Shown here: positions 38,434 through 48,187 of the stretch, piece after piece | Layout: the number at the start of each line of letters is the position of its first letter | Numbering within the stretch: position 1 is the first letter of the stretch | Origin: Cytobacillus sp. S13-E01 | Lineage (GTDB): Bacteria; Bacillota; Bacilli; Bacillales; Bacillaceae_L | DNA length: 64,000 nt | Direction: 5' to 3' | Assembly: GCF_029193815.1 (NCBI RefSeq) | Contig: NZ_JARFVC010000014.1 | Coordinates: 16,602-80,601, forward strand | Translations under genes and position numbers: made by a program | The notes under the pieces: generated by a model | Database searches by the model: none | What the model saw: the letters and a program-made list of their open reading frames with translations, nothing else | Told to the model about the DNA's origin: nothing

Positions 38434-38887
38434 AGGCCTCTAAAATATCCCTTTGCTTAGAAAACATAATTACCTCATCTGCTTCTTCTTCATGGTCATA
38501 GCCTATTAAGTGTAAGAATCCATGAACAGTAAGGAATCCAAGTTCCCTAGTAAATGAATGTCCATACTCTTTAGCTTGTTCCTTCGTTTTAGGAATGGAT
38601 ATAATAATATCTCCTAATACTCTTGGCATGTCACCGCCTAGGATTTCGATCTCGCCTTCACCTATTTCTTCCAAAGCGAACGAGATAACATCAGTAGACC
38701 TATCTTTATCCCGATAATCTCGGTTAATTTCTTGGATTCGTTCATTGTCAACAAAGGTAACCGATAGTTCTGTCCCATTCTGTACACCCTCAGAGATTGC
38801 CGCAACATCTAAAAGCCCTTGCAAGGTCTTTATTTGTTCTTCGGTGACTTCATTTGTTTCGTCTGAAAAATCGATCTCTAATATCAT
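38417..38887 (-). CDS. ybeY: YbeY, rRNA-processing endoribonuclease
   Basis: Single-strand RNase required for 16S rRNA 3'-end maturation and ribosome quality control, 156 residues. Zinc site [12 protein letters not shown] (three His) and [11 protein letters not shown] are diagnostic. It overlaps pgpH by 4 bases (ATGA) and dgkA by 17, part of a tight pgpH-ybeY-dgkA unit. Confidence 0.94.
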   Translation of the reverse strand: MILEIDFSDETNEVTEEQIKTLQGLLDVAAISEGVQNGTELSVTFVDNERIQEINRDYRDKDRSTDVISFALEEIGEGEIEILGGDMPRVLGDIIISIPKTKEQAKEYGHSFTRELGFLTVHGFLHLIGYDHEEEADEVIMFSKQRDILEAYGLKR

Positions 38888-41109
38888 GCTTGCTTCACCT
38901 TCTGTCTATTAGGCTCGGGGTATTCGATTCGGGAATGGAATATTCCATGTAATGTTTCACAAAATGAATGTAAAACAATATCTAGTTCTTTTAAGGTTAA
39001 ATCGCATTCATTGAATTGACCATCCTGTAACCTGTCAGACATGATGCTTTTTGCTAATGATTCAATCTTTTCAGGTGTTGGATTTGTAAGTGATCGAACT
39101 GCAGCCTCAACACTATCAGCAATACCTATTATAGCTGATTCTTTCGTTTGTGCCTTAGGACCAGGATATCTAAAATCAGCCTCTTCAATATCATCATCCT
39201 TCTGTTTAGCCTGATGATAAAAATATTTCAATAATGTTGTCCCATGATGTTCCAAGGCAATATCCACAAACTCCTTAGGCATTTTGTTATTTTTCAGGTA
39301 TTCCGCTCCGTCTGATGCATGGGCGATTATAATACTCTTACTAAGCTGCGGTGCAATCTTATCATGTGGGTTCTCAATATTCAGCTGATTTTCAATAAAG
39401 AAATGCGGACGCCTTGTTTTTCCAATATCATGATAATAAGACGCAACCCTTGCCAACAATCCATTTGCCCCAATTGCTTCACAAGCAGCTTCCGCTAAAT
39501 TAGCAACCATTACACTATGATGGTATGTACCAGGAGTTTCAGTTAAAATTTTTCTAAGCAATGGGTGATTAGGATTAGACAATTCTATTAACCTCATTGT
39601 AGATAGTATACCAAATCCTGCTTCAAAAAATGGTAACAATCCAATTGTCATAACAGCTGCAACAATCCCAGATACAATTGCCATAACAATATAAGAACCA
39701 ACTTCTATACTTGAGTAGTTACTATTTTTCAGTAGAAGTATTGATGTAAGTAAAGCAAAGTTTATAAATGAAATAAACAATCCTGCTTGCAATATTTTTG
39801 CTCTTCGGTTATGTTGGCTCAAAAATAAAACGCCCGCAAGTCCGGCAAACAAATAATATAATCCAATTGTGAAATTTAGGGTTCCTGTTACACCTTCATT
39901 AAAAATAATACTTCCACAAATAGCAAATATCATACTACTGACTATCGCAATTCGTTCATTGATTAGTAATTTTACTAAAAGTGGTCCCATTGCAACAGGA
40001 ACAATATATCCAATATCTGAATAATCAATTTGTTGGAATAAACTTACCATTTTCATAAATAAAATAGTAATAGTGAAAATAATACCGTAGATTAACAAAT
40101 ATGTGTTTCGTTTACGACTGGTTGGGATACCATCTAAAAAATAATAAATGATAATCGCCATAATTAATGCAATCATTAATGCTAAACCAATAAACGGCTG
40201 AATTGATTTATCAGTATCTAGTAAACCAACAAATTCAAGCTGCTTGTAAATCTCTCTACTTATCAACTGACCTTCTTCTACAATAATTTGGCCTTGTAAA
40301 ATTTTAACTGGTTCAACAGCATCTATTGCTTGCTGCCTTTTTTCTTCAGTTGCAGCTGGGTCATAATATACATTTTGAATTACAGCATATTTACCTAGTT
40401 CTACTATCGCATTTTTAACTGAACTATCCAAACTCGCGTAACGAATTTCATTTTCTATTTTACCTTTAGCTTTTTCCACTTCACTTGCAGGAATTGAATT
40501 GTTCATTACGTTATTTACTGCTGTTACTGTGGAATCCTTTGCACGTTCCAATTGATCAGGGCTTGCTTCTAGTAATGGTGTAAAGACCGTGTCAGAAAGC
40601 TCTTTTGAGAGATCTGATGGAAGTTTAGATTTTAACCTAGATAGCTTTTCTGATATTGAAGGTTCAAGCGGTGCCTGTTTTTGAGTTTCTGAGTTTGCTT
40701 GACCTTCATCCTTTGCAGACTCTATTTCATTTTCAATTTCTCTATTTCTTTTATCATACTCTTCTGCTAGTTCTTCATTCACTTCTTCAACAGAGTCAAA
40801 AATCGATCTAACGAGATCTACTCGGTTTTGAGCGTACTCTTTTTTGAGTGTATAAACATCTTCTTCTTCATCAGCAGCCTTTTTCTGCTTCTTCTCAGTA
40901 CTAAGTTTATCTTCAATTGTTATAGGTGATCGGATTGTAGTATCAGCTACAGCAAATAATTCTATATTGAGTTTTTCTGGTTTAACATTACTAAACATGG
41001 CTATGTACATCACAAATGCTAGTAATGTATAAATAACAATATGTAGGAAACGAAACCTTTTTAGCACATCTAACATTTTTTTAACTGAACTTAAGCGATT
41101 ATTACTCAA
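38884..41109 (-). CDS. pgpH: PgpH, 7TM-HD cyclic di-AMP phosphodiesterase
   Basis: Membrane enzyme that hydrolyses the second messenger c-di-AMP, 741 residues. N-terminal helix (about 18-36), a large extracytoplasmic 7TMR-HD domain rich in Glu/Lys (about 45-300), seven membrane helices (about 310-500), then the cytoplasmic HD domain with [28 protein letters not shown] and [10 protein letters not shown]. The TTG at 41109 is selected because AAAAAGGAGGTTGAAAC is directly upstream; this removes 24 residues from a longer in-frame possibility starting at 41181. Confidence 0.92.
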   Translation of the reverse strand: MSNNRLSSVKKMLDVLKRFRFLHIVIYTLLAFVMYIAMFSNVKPEKLNIELFAVADTTIRSPITIEDKLSTEKKQKKAADEEEDVYTLKKEYAQNRVDLVRSIFDSVEEVNEELAEEYDKRNREIENEIESAKDEGQANSETQKQAPLEPSISEKLSRLKSKLPSDLSKELSDTVFTPLLEASPDQLERAKDSTVTAVNNVMNNSIPASEVEKAKGKIENEIRYASLDSSVKNAIVELGKYAVIQNVYYDPAATEEKRQQAIDAVEPVKILQGQIIVEEGQLISREIYKQLEFVGLLDTDKSIQPFIGLALMIALIMAIIIYYFLDGIPTSRKRNTYLLIYGIIFTITILFMKMVSLFQQIDYSDIGYIVPVAMGPLLVKLLINERIAIVSSMIFAICGSIIFNEGVTGTLNFTIGLYYLFAGLAGVLFLSQHNRRAKILQAGLFISFINFALLTSILLLKNSNYSSIEVGSYIVMAIVSGIVAAVMTIGLLPFFEAGFGILSTMRLIELSNPNHPLLRKILTETPGTYHHSVMVANLAEAACEAIGANGLLARVASYYHDIGKTRRPHFFIENQLNIENPHDKIAPQLSKSIIIAHASDGAEYLKNNKMPKEFVDIALEHHGTTLLKYFYHQAKQKDDDIEEADFRYPGPKAQTKESAIIGIADSVEAAVRSLTNPTPEKIESLAKSIMSDRLQDGQFNECDLTLKELDIVLHSFCETLHGIFHSRIEYPEPNRQKVKQA

Positions 41110-41166
41110 AGTTTCAACCTCCTTTTTAAAAGCCTTGGTTAGTTTTAGGGCAGCACAAACGTTATG

Positions 41167-41199
41167 GAAAAAGAGACCCATACATAGATGATGGGTCTC
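41167..41199 (-). terminator. Terminator of phoH
   Basis: GAGACCCAT and ATGGGTCTC (minus strand) around a 9-base loop, then TTTTT. It separates phoH from pgpH. Confidence 0.85.
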
Positions 41200-41208
41200 G
41201 GTAAATTA

Positions 41209-42165
41209 TTACTCGCCTTTATCATAGGCATCAATAATTTTCGCTACAAGTGGATGACGTACTACATCTGTTTGTTCCAAGAAAATAAAAGATGCCCCAT
41301 TCACATTTCTTAGTATATCTTTTGCAATCGCTAGTCCTGACTTAACTCCCCTTGGAAGGTCAACTTGTGAAATGTCACCAGTAATAACCATTTTTGAGCC
41401 AAAGCCTAGTCTTGTTAAGAACATTTTCATTTGTGCCGATGTAGTATTTTGTGCTTCATCTAGTATAACAAACGAATCATCTAACGTTCTCCCTCTCATG
41501 TAAGCCAGTGGAGCAATTTCAATTGTACCTCTTTCAATCATTCGAACAGTATGTTCTGCTCCTAGAACATCATGGAGAGCGTCATATAAAGGTCGTAAAT
41601 AAGGATCCACTTTTTCCTTTAGGTCACCAGGTAAAAAGCCAAGACTTTCACCTGCTTCAACTGCAGGACGAGTTAAAATGATTTTTTTGACCATCCCATT
41701 CTTTAATGCTGTAACGGCCATAACGACAGCCAAATACGTTTTCCCTGTACCCGCAGGACCGATCCCAAACACTAAATCGTGTTTTTTTATGGCACCAACA
41801 TATTGACGTTGGCCGAGCGTCTTAACACGGATTGATTTGCCTTTTACATTTTTTGTAATTTCTTCTTGATACAAATCTTCAAAATAGTCGAGCTTTCCTG
41901 ATTGGCCCATTTGAATTGCATATAATACGTCTCGTTCACTAATCGTAATACCTTTTCTGATTACTGAAAGTAAACGTTTTAATATTTCTTCAACTAGCTT
42001 AGTGGAATCAAGATCTCCTGAGACACTTACTGACTCACCTCTAGTAATAATTGAAACATTAAGTTCTTCCTCGATACGCTTTAAGTTTACATCATTTGTA
42101 CCAAAAAGAGCAATTGCTTCATTTGGGTTTTCTAATTGATTTATTGTTATTAACTCTTCTGACAT
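41209..42165 (-). CDS. phoH: PhoH-like ATPase
   Basis: P-loop ATPase of 318 residues (PhoH/YqfE), probably acting in RNA metabolism. An N-terminal RNA-binding-like portion (about 10-75) is followed by the ATPase core with Walker A GPAGTGKT, ILTRPAVEAGE, and Walker B VILDEAQN, then ITGDISQVDLP. Linked to ybeY and era in many genomes. The ATG at 42165 lies 3 bases after the yqfD stop; AAGGAGACTAAAGG is upstream. Confidence 0.93.
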   Translation of the reverse strand: MSEELITINQLENPNEAIALFGTNDVNLKRIEEELNVSIITRGESVSVSGDLDSTKLVEEILKRLLSVIRKGITISERDVLYAIQMGQSGKLDYFEDLYQEEITKNVKGKSIRVKTLGQRQYVGAIKKHDLVFGIGPAGTGKTYLAVVMAVTALKNGMVKKIILTRPAVEAGESLGFLPGDLKEKVDPYLRPLYDALHDVLGAEHTVRMIERGTIEIAPLAYMRGRTLDDSFVILDEAQNTTSAQMKMFLTRLGFGSKMVITGDISQVDLPRGVKSGLAIAKDILRNVNGASFIFLEQTDVVRHPLVAKIIDAYDKGE

Positions 42166-42168
42166 CCT

Positions 42169-43356
42169 TTAGTCTCCTTGAACTAATGGTATTGAAGTTA
42201 CTATATTCTCAATTACCTGATAATGGATTGATAAGTTAACTTTACCATTCTCAGTCGATTCACGCAAAACTTTTTCTCCTTTTATCTTTGCATCATCATC
42301 TAAAAGATCTTCTAACTCACTTCTAGCATACTCTTTTGCAACCTCTCTTGCTTGTTCTACTGAATATTTTCTTTCTACTTCTTCGTTTTCTCTAAAAGTG
42401 ATCTTATTATACGAAATCGGTAAATTCCACTTTAAAAAGCGGATTGCTTTTTCCTGTTTTTCTGTTGCATAGGTTAAAAATTCTGGCTTCCCAAATCCCC
42501 AAATTGGCAAAGTCCAATTCCATACCTTTATATAATGCTTATCTTTATAGTTACCTGTAAACACATTAAATTCCGTTGTAAGTTCTACCATCACATCAGA
42601 CTTGTACCATGTTTCGCCAAAAATTTTTCCCCTCGCAGGTACGATTTCAGTTTGTCCTTCCTTTCCAATAATACCGGAAACTAAAACCTGTCCTTCTGTT
42701 ACATGATCATTGACTGAAACAAGTGGCTTTCCTTCTTCAACAAACATATCTGTAATAATTGCTTTCTTCTTCGCAGTCAGGTGTCTAGGACTTATAAACT
42801 CCGGTTTTTCTGGTTGATTTTTCTCAACCACGCGAAAATGATAGGTCGTCCCTTTTAATTCCACACCAACCCACGTTATCGCATCAATATTGTTCGTTAG
42901 CTGACGTTGTATTGATTCAACATCAGCTAGTAAAAATTGTAATTTCCCTTTTTCTACGCCTATTTCCGTTAATTCTTTGCGCAATAGATATTCTGTTTCT
43001 GGTTTCGCACCCTCTACTTGGATTCCCCATACCATATTAGACATAAATGTAATAATGGCTAAAAACAGTAAGGCGCCAATCAGAAAACCACTATTTAATA
43101 AGGACTTTTTGATTAAAAAGGGAATACCTTTTCTCCCTACAAAACGTAATTTACAATCACTATGTCTGACTATTGGACGAATTTTTGATATATCTTTTAG
43201 AAGGATATAAAATGTTATCGATTGATCACTCTGTTTCCTAACCTCCCATATAATAATATCATTGCGTACACAGTCATTTACTAATCGCTCCACTCCCTTA
43301 CCACTAACACTTACTTTTACACTACCCGAAAAAAAGTTCAGCCACCCGTTTTTCAT
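42169..43356 (-). CDS. yqfD: YqfD, sporulation protein
   Basis: Protein of 395 residues. One membrane helix near residues 90-110 follows a cytoplasmic N-terminal domain; the rest is extracytoplasmic, beginning VWGIQVEGAKPETEYLL, a stretch like the POTRA-type domains of division proteins. It ends with a repeated beta-rich part. In B. subtilis yqfCD are sigma-E genes needed for efficient sporulation. The ATG at 43356 follows AAGGGGGAAAATC. Confidence 0.9.
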   Translation of the reverse strand: MKNGWLNFFSGSVKVSVSGKGVERLVNDCVRNDIIIWEVRKQSDQSITFYILLKDISKIRPIVRHSDCKLRFVGRKGIPFLIKKSLLNSGFLIGALLFLAIITFMSNMVWGIQVEGAKPETEYLLRKELTEIGVEKGKLQFLLADVESIQRQLTNNIDAITWVGVELKGTTYHFRVVEKNQPEKPEFISPRHLTAKKKAIITDMFVEEGKPLVSVNDHVTEGQVLVSGIIGKEGQTEIVPARGKIFGETWYKSDVMVELTTEFNVFTGNYKDKHYIKVWNWTLPIWGFGKPEFLTYATEKQEKAIRFLKWNLPISYNKITFRENEEVERKYSVEQAREVAKEYARSELEDLLDDDAKIKGEKVLRESTENGKVNLSIHYQVIENIVTSIPLVQGD

Positions 43357-43373
43357 GATTTTCCCCCTTGCGA

Positions 43374-43658
43374 CTAATTATCGATATATAGGACTTGATC
43401 TATTTTTCCTTCAAGTAATATTTCTTCAGGTAAAATCGTCTTAATGACAAATGATTGTCCCTTAATTAACAGTTGTCCATTTTTAAGTAATAATCGCAGT
43501 TCCTTATCTGTAAATGTTAAGAGTCCTCTATGATTTTCTATATATATATGTATCTGTCCTATCATCGTAATTCTGGGAAGATCCATCATAACATCTGCGG
43601 GTAGTTCCATCTTTGTTGTCATCCAATTTCTCATACGTTGTTGCCACTTTTTGCCCAT
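43374..43658 (-). CDS. yqfC: YqfC, sporulation protein
   Basis: Small protein of 94 residues of the YabP/YqfC family. It begins MGKKWQQRMRNWMT and contains PADVMMDLPRITMIGQIHIY, the recurring family pattern. It is partner of YqfD, 17 bases upstream. Its ribosome-binding site AAAGGGGG lies in the 3' arm of a strong hairpin (see the terminator entry at 43659), so initiation may be controlled by structure. Confidence 0.9.
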   Translation of the reverse strand: MGKKWQQRMRNWMTTKMELPADVMMDLPRITMIGQIHIYIENHRGLLTFTDKELRLLLKNGQLLIKGQSFVIKTILPEEILLEGKIDQVLYIDN

Positions 43659-43707
43659 AAAAAAGAACCCCCTTTCATCTCATGTTTATGAAATATGAAA
43701 GGGGGTT
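43659..43707 (-). terminator. Hairpin with T-run between yqfB and yqfC, containing the yqfC ribosome-binding site
   Basis: AACCCCCTTTCAT (43695-43707) and ATGAAAGGGGGTT (43666-43678) form a perfect 13-bp stem with a 16-base loop on the minus strand. CTTTTTT and then the yqfC ATG follow. It can end transcription from yqeZ-floA-yqfB; the same 3' arm is the yqfC Shine-Dalgarno. Confidence 0.82.
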
Positions 43708-43834
43708 AGAACATTTAAGTTGATGGATTTGTTACATTTATCTTCTTGGTAAAATACTGTTTTTGTAACTATTTCACCAAAAAATTATCGTTAAATTACT
43801 CCAACAGTGGAGTTATAACCTTTAACAGCATACC

Positions 43835-44380
43835 TTATTTCTCTGGTCTTAAATATCGACCACGTGACGAATGAGGTCTTTTTGAACGTGGAGGACCTAA
43901 AATTTCGGACCAAATAATCCCTTCTACAGCTCTCTTTTTAGTCACTCTCTTCATAGGCTGATATTGAGTTGAAATCCGGTTAACCTGTTTTGGAGAAGAT
44001 TTCTTACCCTTAGGGTTATCCTCTTTATTTAGCTTATTGTATCTTTCATATAGCTCTGTTGATGCTGTTGGTTTCCGTTGCTCCACTTTTTCTATACGGC
44101 TCGGAGCGGTTTTTTCGTTTTGTTTGGATATTTCTTTCCCTTTTCTATTTAACTCATCAAAGATAGTTTCAAAAGGGTTTTGTTCACTTCTTCTTTCATT
44201 TTCCTCATCATAGTTCTGTTCGCGGTTACCTTGTCGCTCAACTGGTCGTTGTTGGTTATTTTGTTCAGTGGTAGCATCCTTAAACCTTTTAAAGATGTTA
44301 AGAATAACTCCACCAATAATAAATACTAAAATGAAATTATCAAGAAGAAGCGTGATTAACTGTTGTACTATGTTATCCAA
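43835..44380 (-). CDS. yqfB: YqfB, membrane-anchored hydrophilic protein
   Basis: Protein of 181 residues encoded after floA. One N-terminal membrane helix (about 8-29), then a long polar, Arg/Glu/Gln-rich cytoplasmic region (EQNNQQRPVERQGNREQN) and a basic C-terminus SKRPHSSRGRYLRPEK. No enzymatic motif. TTG start at 44380 with GGGAGG ten bases upstream. By position it is the third gene of the yqeZ-floA-yqfB unit; function unknown. Confidence 0.8.
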   Translation of the reverse strand: MDNIVQQLITLLLDNFILVFIIGGVILNIFKRFKDATTEQNNQQRPVERQGNREQNYDEENERRSEQNPFETIFDELNRKGKEISKQNEKTAPSRIEKVEQRKPTASTELYERYNKLNKEDNPKGKKSSPKQVNRISTQYQPMKRVTKKRAVEGIIWSEILGPPRSKRPHSSRGRYLRPEK

Positions 44381-44438
44381 TAGGAGATAACCTCCCTTCA
44401 GCTAGAAAACATGTTATCCGTTTACTTTTAACAAGCTT

Positions 44439-45422
44439 TTATTTATCTTCATCCTCATCCGAAAGTTTTCCAATTGAATCTCTCATATCTGTATCAGCAG
44501 AAATATTTTTAATGTTCATGTAGTCCATTACACCTAAGTTTCCACTTCTTAGCGCTTCGGCCATTGCTAAAGGTACCTTCGCCTCTGCTTCTACTACTTT
44601 AGCACGCATCTCTTCCACACGGGCACGCATTTCTTGTTCTTGTGCAACAGCCATCGCGCGGCGCTCTTCTGCTTTTGCTTGTGCAATATTTTTATCCGCT
44701 TCAGCTTGATCAATTTGTAGTGCTGCACCAATGTTTTTACCGATATCAATATCCGCAATATCAATCGAGAGAATTTCAAATGCCGTTCCTGCGTCTAGAC
44801 CTTTTGATAATACTGTTTGTGAAATCATATCAGGGTTTTCAAGAACCTTCTTATGATCATGTTGCGAACCAATTGTACTTACAATACCCTCACCTACACG
44901 GGCAATAATCGTTTCTTCACCCGCACCACCGACTAAACGTTCAATATTGGCACGCACTGTAATTCGTGCTTTAGCTTTAACCTCGATTCCATCCATCGCA
45001 ACACCGGCAATAAACGGTGTTTCTATTACCTTAGGGTTAACACTCATTTGAACAGCTTCTAGAACATCACGTCCTGCAAGATCAATTGCAGCAGAGCGTT
45101 CAAACGTTAACTCTATATTTGCACGTTGAGCAGCAATTAGCGAATTAATGACTCTGTCGACATTTCCTCCAGCTAAATAATGACTCTCTAATTGGTTTGT
45201 TGTAACATCCAATCCAGCCTTTACTGCTTTGATTAATGGATTAATCACTCGGCTCGGAATTACCCGACGTAATCTCATCCCAATTAATGTAAAGATACTT
45301 ACTCTCACTCCAGATGCCAATGCCGAAATCCAGAGCATTACAGGTACAAAAGTAAAAAGGACAGCTAGTATTATAATTCCAAGACCAACTGCAAGTAAAA
45401 CTAAAAGAGTACTTGGTGTCAT
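44439..45422 (-). CDS. floA: FloA, flotillin-like membrane scaffold protein
   Basis: Flotillin of 327 residues that organises functional membrane microdomains. N-terminal hydrophobic hairpin (about 5-45), an SPHD/PHB domain, then a coiled-coil with Ala/Glu repeats ([20 protein letters not shown]). The ending has DEDEDK. The ATG at 45422 follows AGGAGGAAATAAAC. It is co-transcribed with nfeD-type yqeZ upstream from a sigma-W promoter. Confidence 0.95.
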   Translation of the reverse strand: MTPSTLLVLLAVGLGIIILAVLFTFVPVMLWISALASGVRVSIFTLIGMRLRRVIPSRVINPLIKAVKAGLDVTTNQLESHYLAGGNVDRVINSLIAAQRANIELTFERSAAIDLAGRDVLEAVQMSVNPKVIETPFIAGVAMDGIEVKAKARITVRANIERLVGGAGEETIIARVGEGIVSTIGSQHDHKKVLENPDMISQTVLSKGLDAGTAFEILSIDIADIDIGKNIGAALQIDQAEADKNIAQAKAEERRAMAVAQEQEMRARVEEMRAKVVEAEAKVPLAMAEALRSGNLGVMDYMNIKNISADTDMRDSIGKLSDEDEDK

Positions 45423-45434
45423 GTTTATTTCCTC

Positions 45435-46778
45435 CTATTTCATTGCTTCGCTATTTTTTATTTCACGGACAACAATTCTTGAACCCTCTGTTTTAACAAC
45501 AACCACTTTGCTGTTTTGTTGTATATAATTTCCTTCTGTTACAACATCCAGTCTTTCATCATTGATTAGGGCTGTACCTGAAGGACGAAGCGATGTTAAC
45601 GCAAATCCTTCGTTTCCAACTAATTCAATTCGGTTCACATTTGAAACATAGCCCTTTTCTGTATTCGTAGAATCACTGAGAATAATTTTTCGAAAAATGT
45701 TTATACGTTTTCCAAACACCTTAAACAAAATAATGGAAGCCATTATTGTTACTCCAATCGCAATTAAAAGTGATAATGCCATGTATGTTACATTATCTGT
45801 CGCAATAAATAAACTGGTTAAAATTGCTCCAAAGCCTATTAGGCCTATAATGCCTCCTGGTATAAAAAATTCCAGTAAGATCAGGACAACCCCAACCACA
45901 AATAGAATGAGGGATTCCATGCCAGCTAAGCCAGCAACCATATGACCATAAAAGAATAATAACAATGAAGAAACTCCCATTATTCCAGGAATTCCAAAAC
46001 CTGGTGAGTACAGTTCTAGTACTAATCCTAGACTACCTATTGATAGTAGAATTGGGACAACAATCGGATTTGTAATAAATCTAGCAAGTTTTTCGGCAAA
46101 AGCTACTTCCATTTTCTCAACAATAGCATCTTTGTAGCCAAGTTTACTTAATAATGCGTCAAGATTCGCTACAGTTCCTTCTGAATACTTCACCTCTACC
46201 GCCTGTGAAGCAGTTAATGTAAGCAAATCTCCTTTACCAGCTCCATACTCCGGTAGATCAATATCGGCATCTGCCATTGCTAGTGCAAAAATAGGATCTC
46301 TTCCATTCTGTTCAGCGGCAGTTTTCATGGCAGCGAACCAAAATGATTCTGCTTTTTTTCCAGCAGTGTTCCCTTGTTGATCAATAATTGCGGCTGAACC
46401 CATTGTAGAGTCTGGTGTCATATAAATGGCATCTGCATTTAACGCAATATAGGCGCCAGCCGAAAGTGCTTGATTGTTAACAAAAGCTACTACTGGAATT
46501 TTTGTTGCGTTGATTCTTTTACCAATGTCACCTGCAGCATCAACAGCACCACCTGGAGTATAAATATCTAGAATAATAACATCAGCGTTCGCATCTTCAG
46601 CCTCTGTTATTGACCGGTCTAAAAAGGATGATAATCCTTTCTCGACCGTACTTTCAACAGGGATAACATATACAATATCATTACTATCACTGCTGCTGTG
46701 ACTATTATCTGGTAGAATTGTTAATGCTAAAGAGAGAATTAATAGGCTTATATATAGTGTTAAACGGAACCTTTTCAA
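45435..46778 (-). CDS. yqeZ: YqeZ, NfeD-family membrane protein with ClpP-like domain
   Basis: Protein of 447 residues: signal peptide (about 5-25), extracytoplasmic ClpP/SppA-like serine-protease domain (about 35-220, DIYTPGGAVDAAGDIG, then NQALSAGAYIALNAD with the likely nucleophile Ser, and MGSAAII), four or five membrane helices (about 235-370), and a C-terminal OB-fold NfeD domain (about 380-445). These proteins act with flotillins at the membrane. The TTG at 46778 has GGGGGG seven bases upstream. A sigma-W promoter lies 90 bases further up. Confidence 0.92.
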   Translation of the reverse strand: MKRFRLTLYISLLILSLALTILPDNSHSSSDSNDIVYVIPVESTVEKGLSSFLDRSITEAEDANADVIILDIYTPGGAVDAAGDIGKRINATKIPVVAFVNNQALSAGAYIALNADAIYMTPDSTMGSAAIIDQQGNTAGKKAESFWFAAMKTAAEQNGRDPIFALAMADADIDLPEYGAGKGDLLTLTASQAVEVKYSEGTVANLDALLSKLGYKDAIVEKMEVAFAEKLARFITNPIVVPILLSIGSLGLVLELYSPGFGIPGIMGVSSLLLFFYGHMVAGLAGMESLILFVVGVVLILLEFFIPGGIIGLIGFGAILTSLFIATDNVTYMALSLLIAIGVTIMASIILFKVFGKRINIFRKIILSDSTNTEKGYVSNVNRIELVGNEGFALTSLRPSGTALINDERLDVVTEGNYIQQNSKVVVVKTEGSRIVVREIKNSEAMK

Positions 46779-46867
46779 ATGTTTACCCCCCTTCTTAAAC
46801 TTATTAATTAGAATAAAAATTTAGTAAGCACCTTATAAATATATTTTCTTCTACTTATGTAAAGTAA

Positions 46868-46893
46868 TACGATTTAGTTTAAGTAAGGTTTCA
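46868..46893 (-). promoter_or_regulatory. Sigma-W promoter of yqeZ-floA-yqfB
   Basis: TGAAAC (46888-46893), a 16-base spacer and CGTA (46868-46871) on the minus strand match the sigma-W consensus exactly. The orthologous B. subtilis operon is a known sigma-W target induced by cell-envelope stress. Confidence 0.82.
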
Positions 46894-46930
46894 CTTTTTT
46901 ATGATATTATTTATAATTTCAATTTAGCAT

Positions 46931-47053
46931 AAGAAAAGCGCAGGGCGCCCGCCTATCGGCGACAAGCATAAGACAAGCCGGCTGGAAGGTTGTTCTTTAC
47001 CTTCCGGACGGATTGGCTTATGACCTCGAGTCGATGGCGCCCGGAGCTAGACG
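46931..47053 (+). repeat. GC-rich palindromic dispersed repeat, copy D (tail missing)
   Basis: Complete head and hairpin up to GGCGCCCGGAGCTAGACG; the AT-rich tail is replaced by unrelated sequence. It lies upstream of the yqeZ promoter and downstream of yqeY. Confidence 0.9.
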
Positions 47054-47112
47054 TAGATAGACAGAGACACGAAGTTATACACAACCTTACAATTTTATAA
47101 ATTCCTAAACAA

Positions 47113-47153
47113 TAAAAAAATAGCATCCTACCGGTGGTAAGATGCTATTTTTC
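47113..47153 (-). terminator. Terminator of rpsU-yqeY
   Basis: AAAAATAGCATCTTACC and GGTAGGATGCTATTTTT (minus strand, one wobble) form the stem, then a T-run. Confidence 0.9.
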
Positions 47154-47199
47154 ACTAGTCTAGCTAAAACCTATATCTTAGGACCAGATCTAGACTAGT
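47154..47199. repeat. Inverted repeat next to the yqeY terminator
   Basis: ACTAGTCTAG (47154-47163) and CTAGACTAGT (47190-47199) are a perfect 10-bp inverted repeat with a 26-base loop, 9 bases past the yqeY stop codon. It precedes the terminator in the direction of transcription. Role unknown. Confidence 0.75.
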
Positions 47200-47208
47200 T
47201 TGAAAATC

Positions 47209-47655
47209 TTATGAAAGTTGTTGCTGCACAATTTTGTTGACAAGTGAACCATCAGCTTTACCTTTAACTTTTGGCATTAACGCACCCATCACTTTTCCCA
47301 TATCAGCCTTTGAAGAGGCATTCACTTCTTCAATTGTTTGTTTAACAATCTTAGTAATCTCTTCTTCATTTAACTGTTCTGGCATGTACACTTCAACGAT
47401 CTCGATTTCAGAATGAATTTTATCAACAAGGTCTTGTCGACCTGCGCTCTCAAATTCAAGGAGGGAGTCTTTACGTTGTTTTAATTCACGAGAAAGGACT
47501 GTTAACTCCTGCTCTTCAGATAATTCGCTTGTACCAAGCTTGATCGCCTCATTTTGAAGTGAGGATTTCATCATCCGCATTGTCGTAAGTTTGTCTTTTT
47601 CTCTATTCTTCATCGCTTGTTTTATATCATTGTTTAAACGCTCGAGAAGATTCAT
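47209..47655 (-). CDS. yqeY: YqeY (GatB/YqeY domain protein)
   Basis: Helical protein of 148 residues, homologous to the C-terminal tRNA-binding domain of amidotransferase subunit GatB. It begins [20 protein letters not shown] and ends in the tRNA-contact-like [16 protein letters not shown]. Linked to rpsU across Firmicutes. Precise role not established. Confidence 0.92.
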   Translation of the reverse strand: MNLLERLNNDIKQAMKNREKDKLTTMRMMKSSLQNEAIKLGTSELSEEQELTVLSRELKQRKDSLLEFESAGRQDLVDKIHSEIEIVEVYMPEQLNEEEITKIVKQTIEEVNASSKADMGKVMGALMPKVKGKADGSLVNKIVQQQLS

Positions 47656-47673
47656 AAACTACTACACCCTCTT

Positions 47674-47847
47674 TTAGAATTTGCGCTTTCTTGCAGCTTC
47701 AGACTTCTTCTTACGTCTTACGCTAGGCTTTTCATAGAATTCGCGCTTTCTTGCTTCTTGTATTGTACCAGATTTTGATACAGTACGTTTAAAGCGGCGA
47801 AGAGCATCTTCAAGCGATTCGTTTTTACGAACGACCGTTTTTGACAT
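47674..47847 (-). CDS. rpsU: Ribosomal protein S21
   Basis: 30S ribosomal protein of 57 residues, strongly basic ([18 protein letters not shown] at the C-terminus). The start at 47847 ([10 protein letters not shown]) follows GGAGGGAGGGATTTAGA; an upstream in-frame start at 47883 would lie within that ribosome-binding region. First gene of rpsU-yqeY, with a strong promoter upstream. Confidence 0.96.
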   Translation of the reverse strand: MSKTVVRKNESLEDALRRFKRTVSKSGTIQEARKREFYEKPSVRRKKKSEAARKRKF

Positions 47848-47987
47848 TCTAAATCCCTCCCTCCGAAAACAACAGCTAAACATTAATATTACATGTTTAG
47901 AATTAAAGTTAAAATTTAGGTCATTGTTTCAACTTTCCGCGAAAAAAAGCTTACTCCAAAAGACAAATAATAAACATGTACTTTGCA

Positions 47988-48016
47988 ATTATAATATATC
48001 AGTAAATTAAGGTCAA
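47988..48016 (-). promoter_or_regulatory. Sigma-A promoter of rpsU-yqeY
   Basis: TTGACC (48011-48016), exactly 17 bases, TATAAT (47988-47993) on the minus strand. This is a near-consensus promoter, fitting a ribosomal protein gene. The leader is about 135 bases. Confidence 0.85.
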
Positions 48017-48187
48017 CTGTATTTCATTGAAACAAGGTGATATCGATGCCGCATTCTTGTTTAAATCGATCTTTTTACTATCGTTTTGTTACTGACTAAA
48101 TCCCTTAGGGCAAATTATTATTATAAAAATTTAAGTCATTTATAGGACACCCCGTCCATACAATGTGATAAGAGGTGAGACTAGTTA

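Noticed and set aside
43708..43834. Sigma-E promoter for yqfC
   Set aside because: Expected from B. subtilis, but no pair of -35 and -10 elements with correct spacing could be found; CATAAACAT in the hairpin loop lacks a -35 partner.
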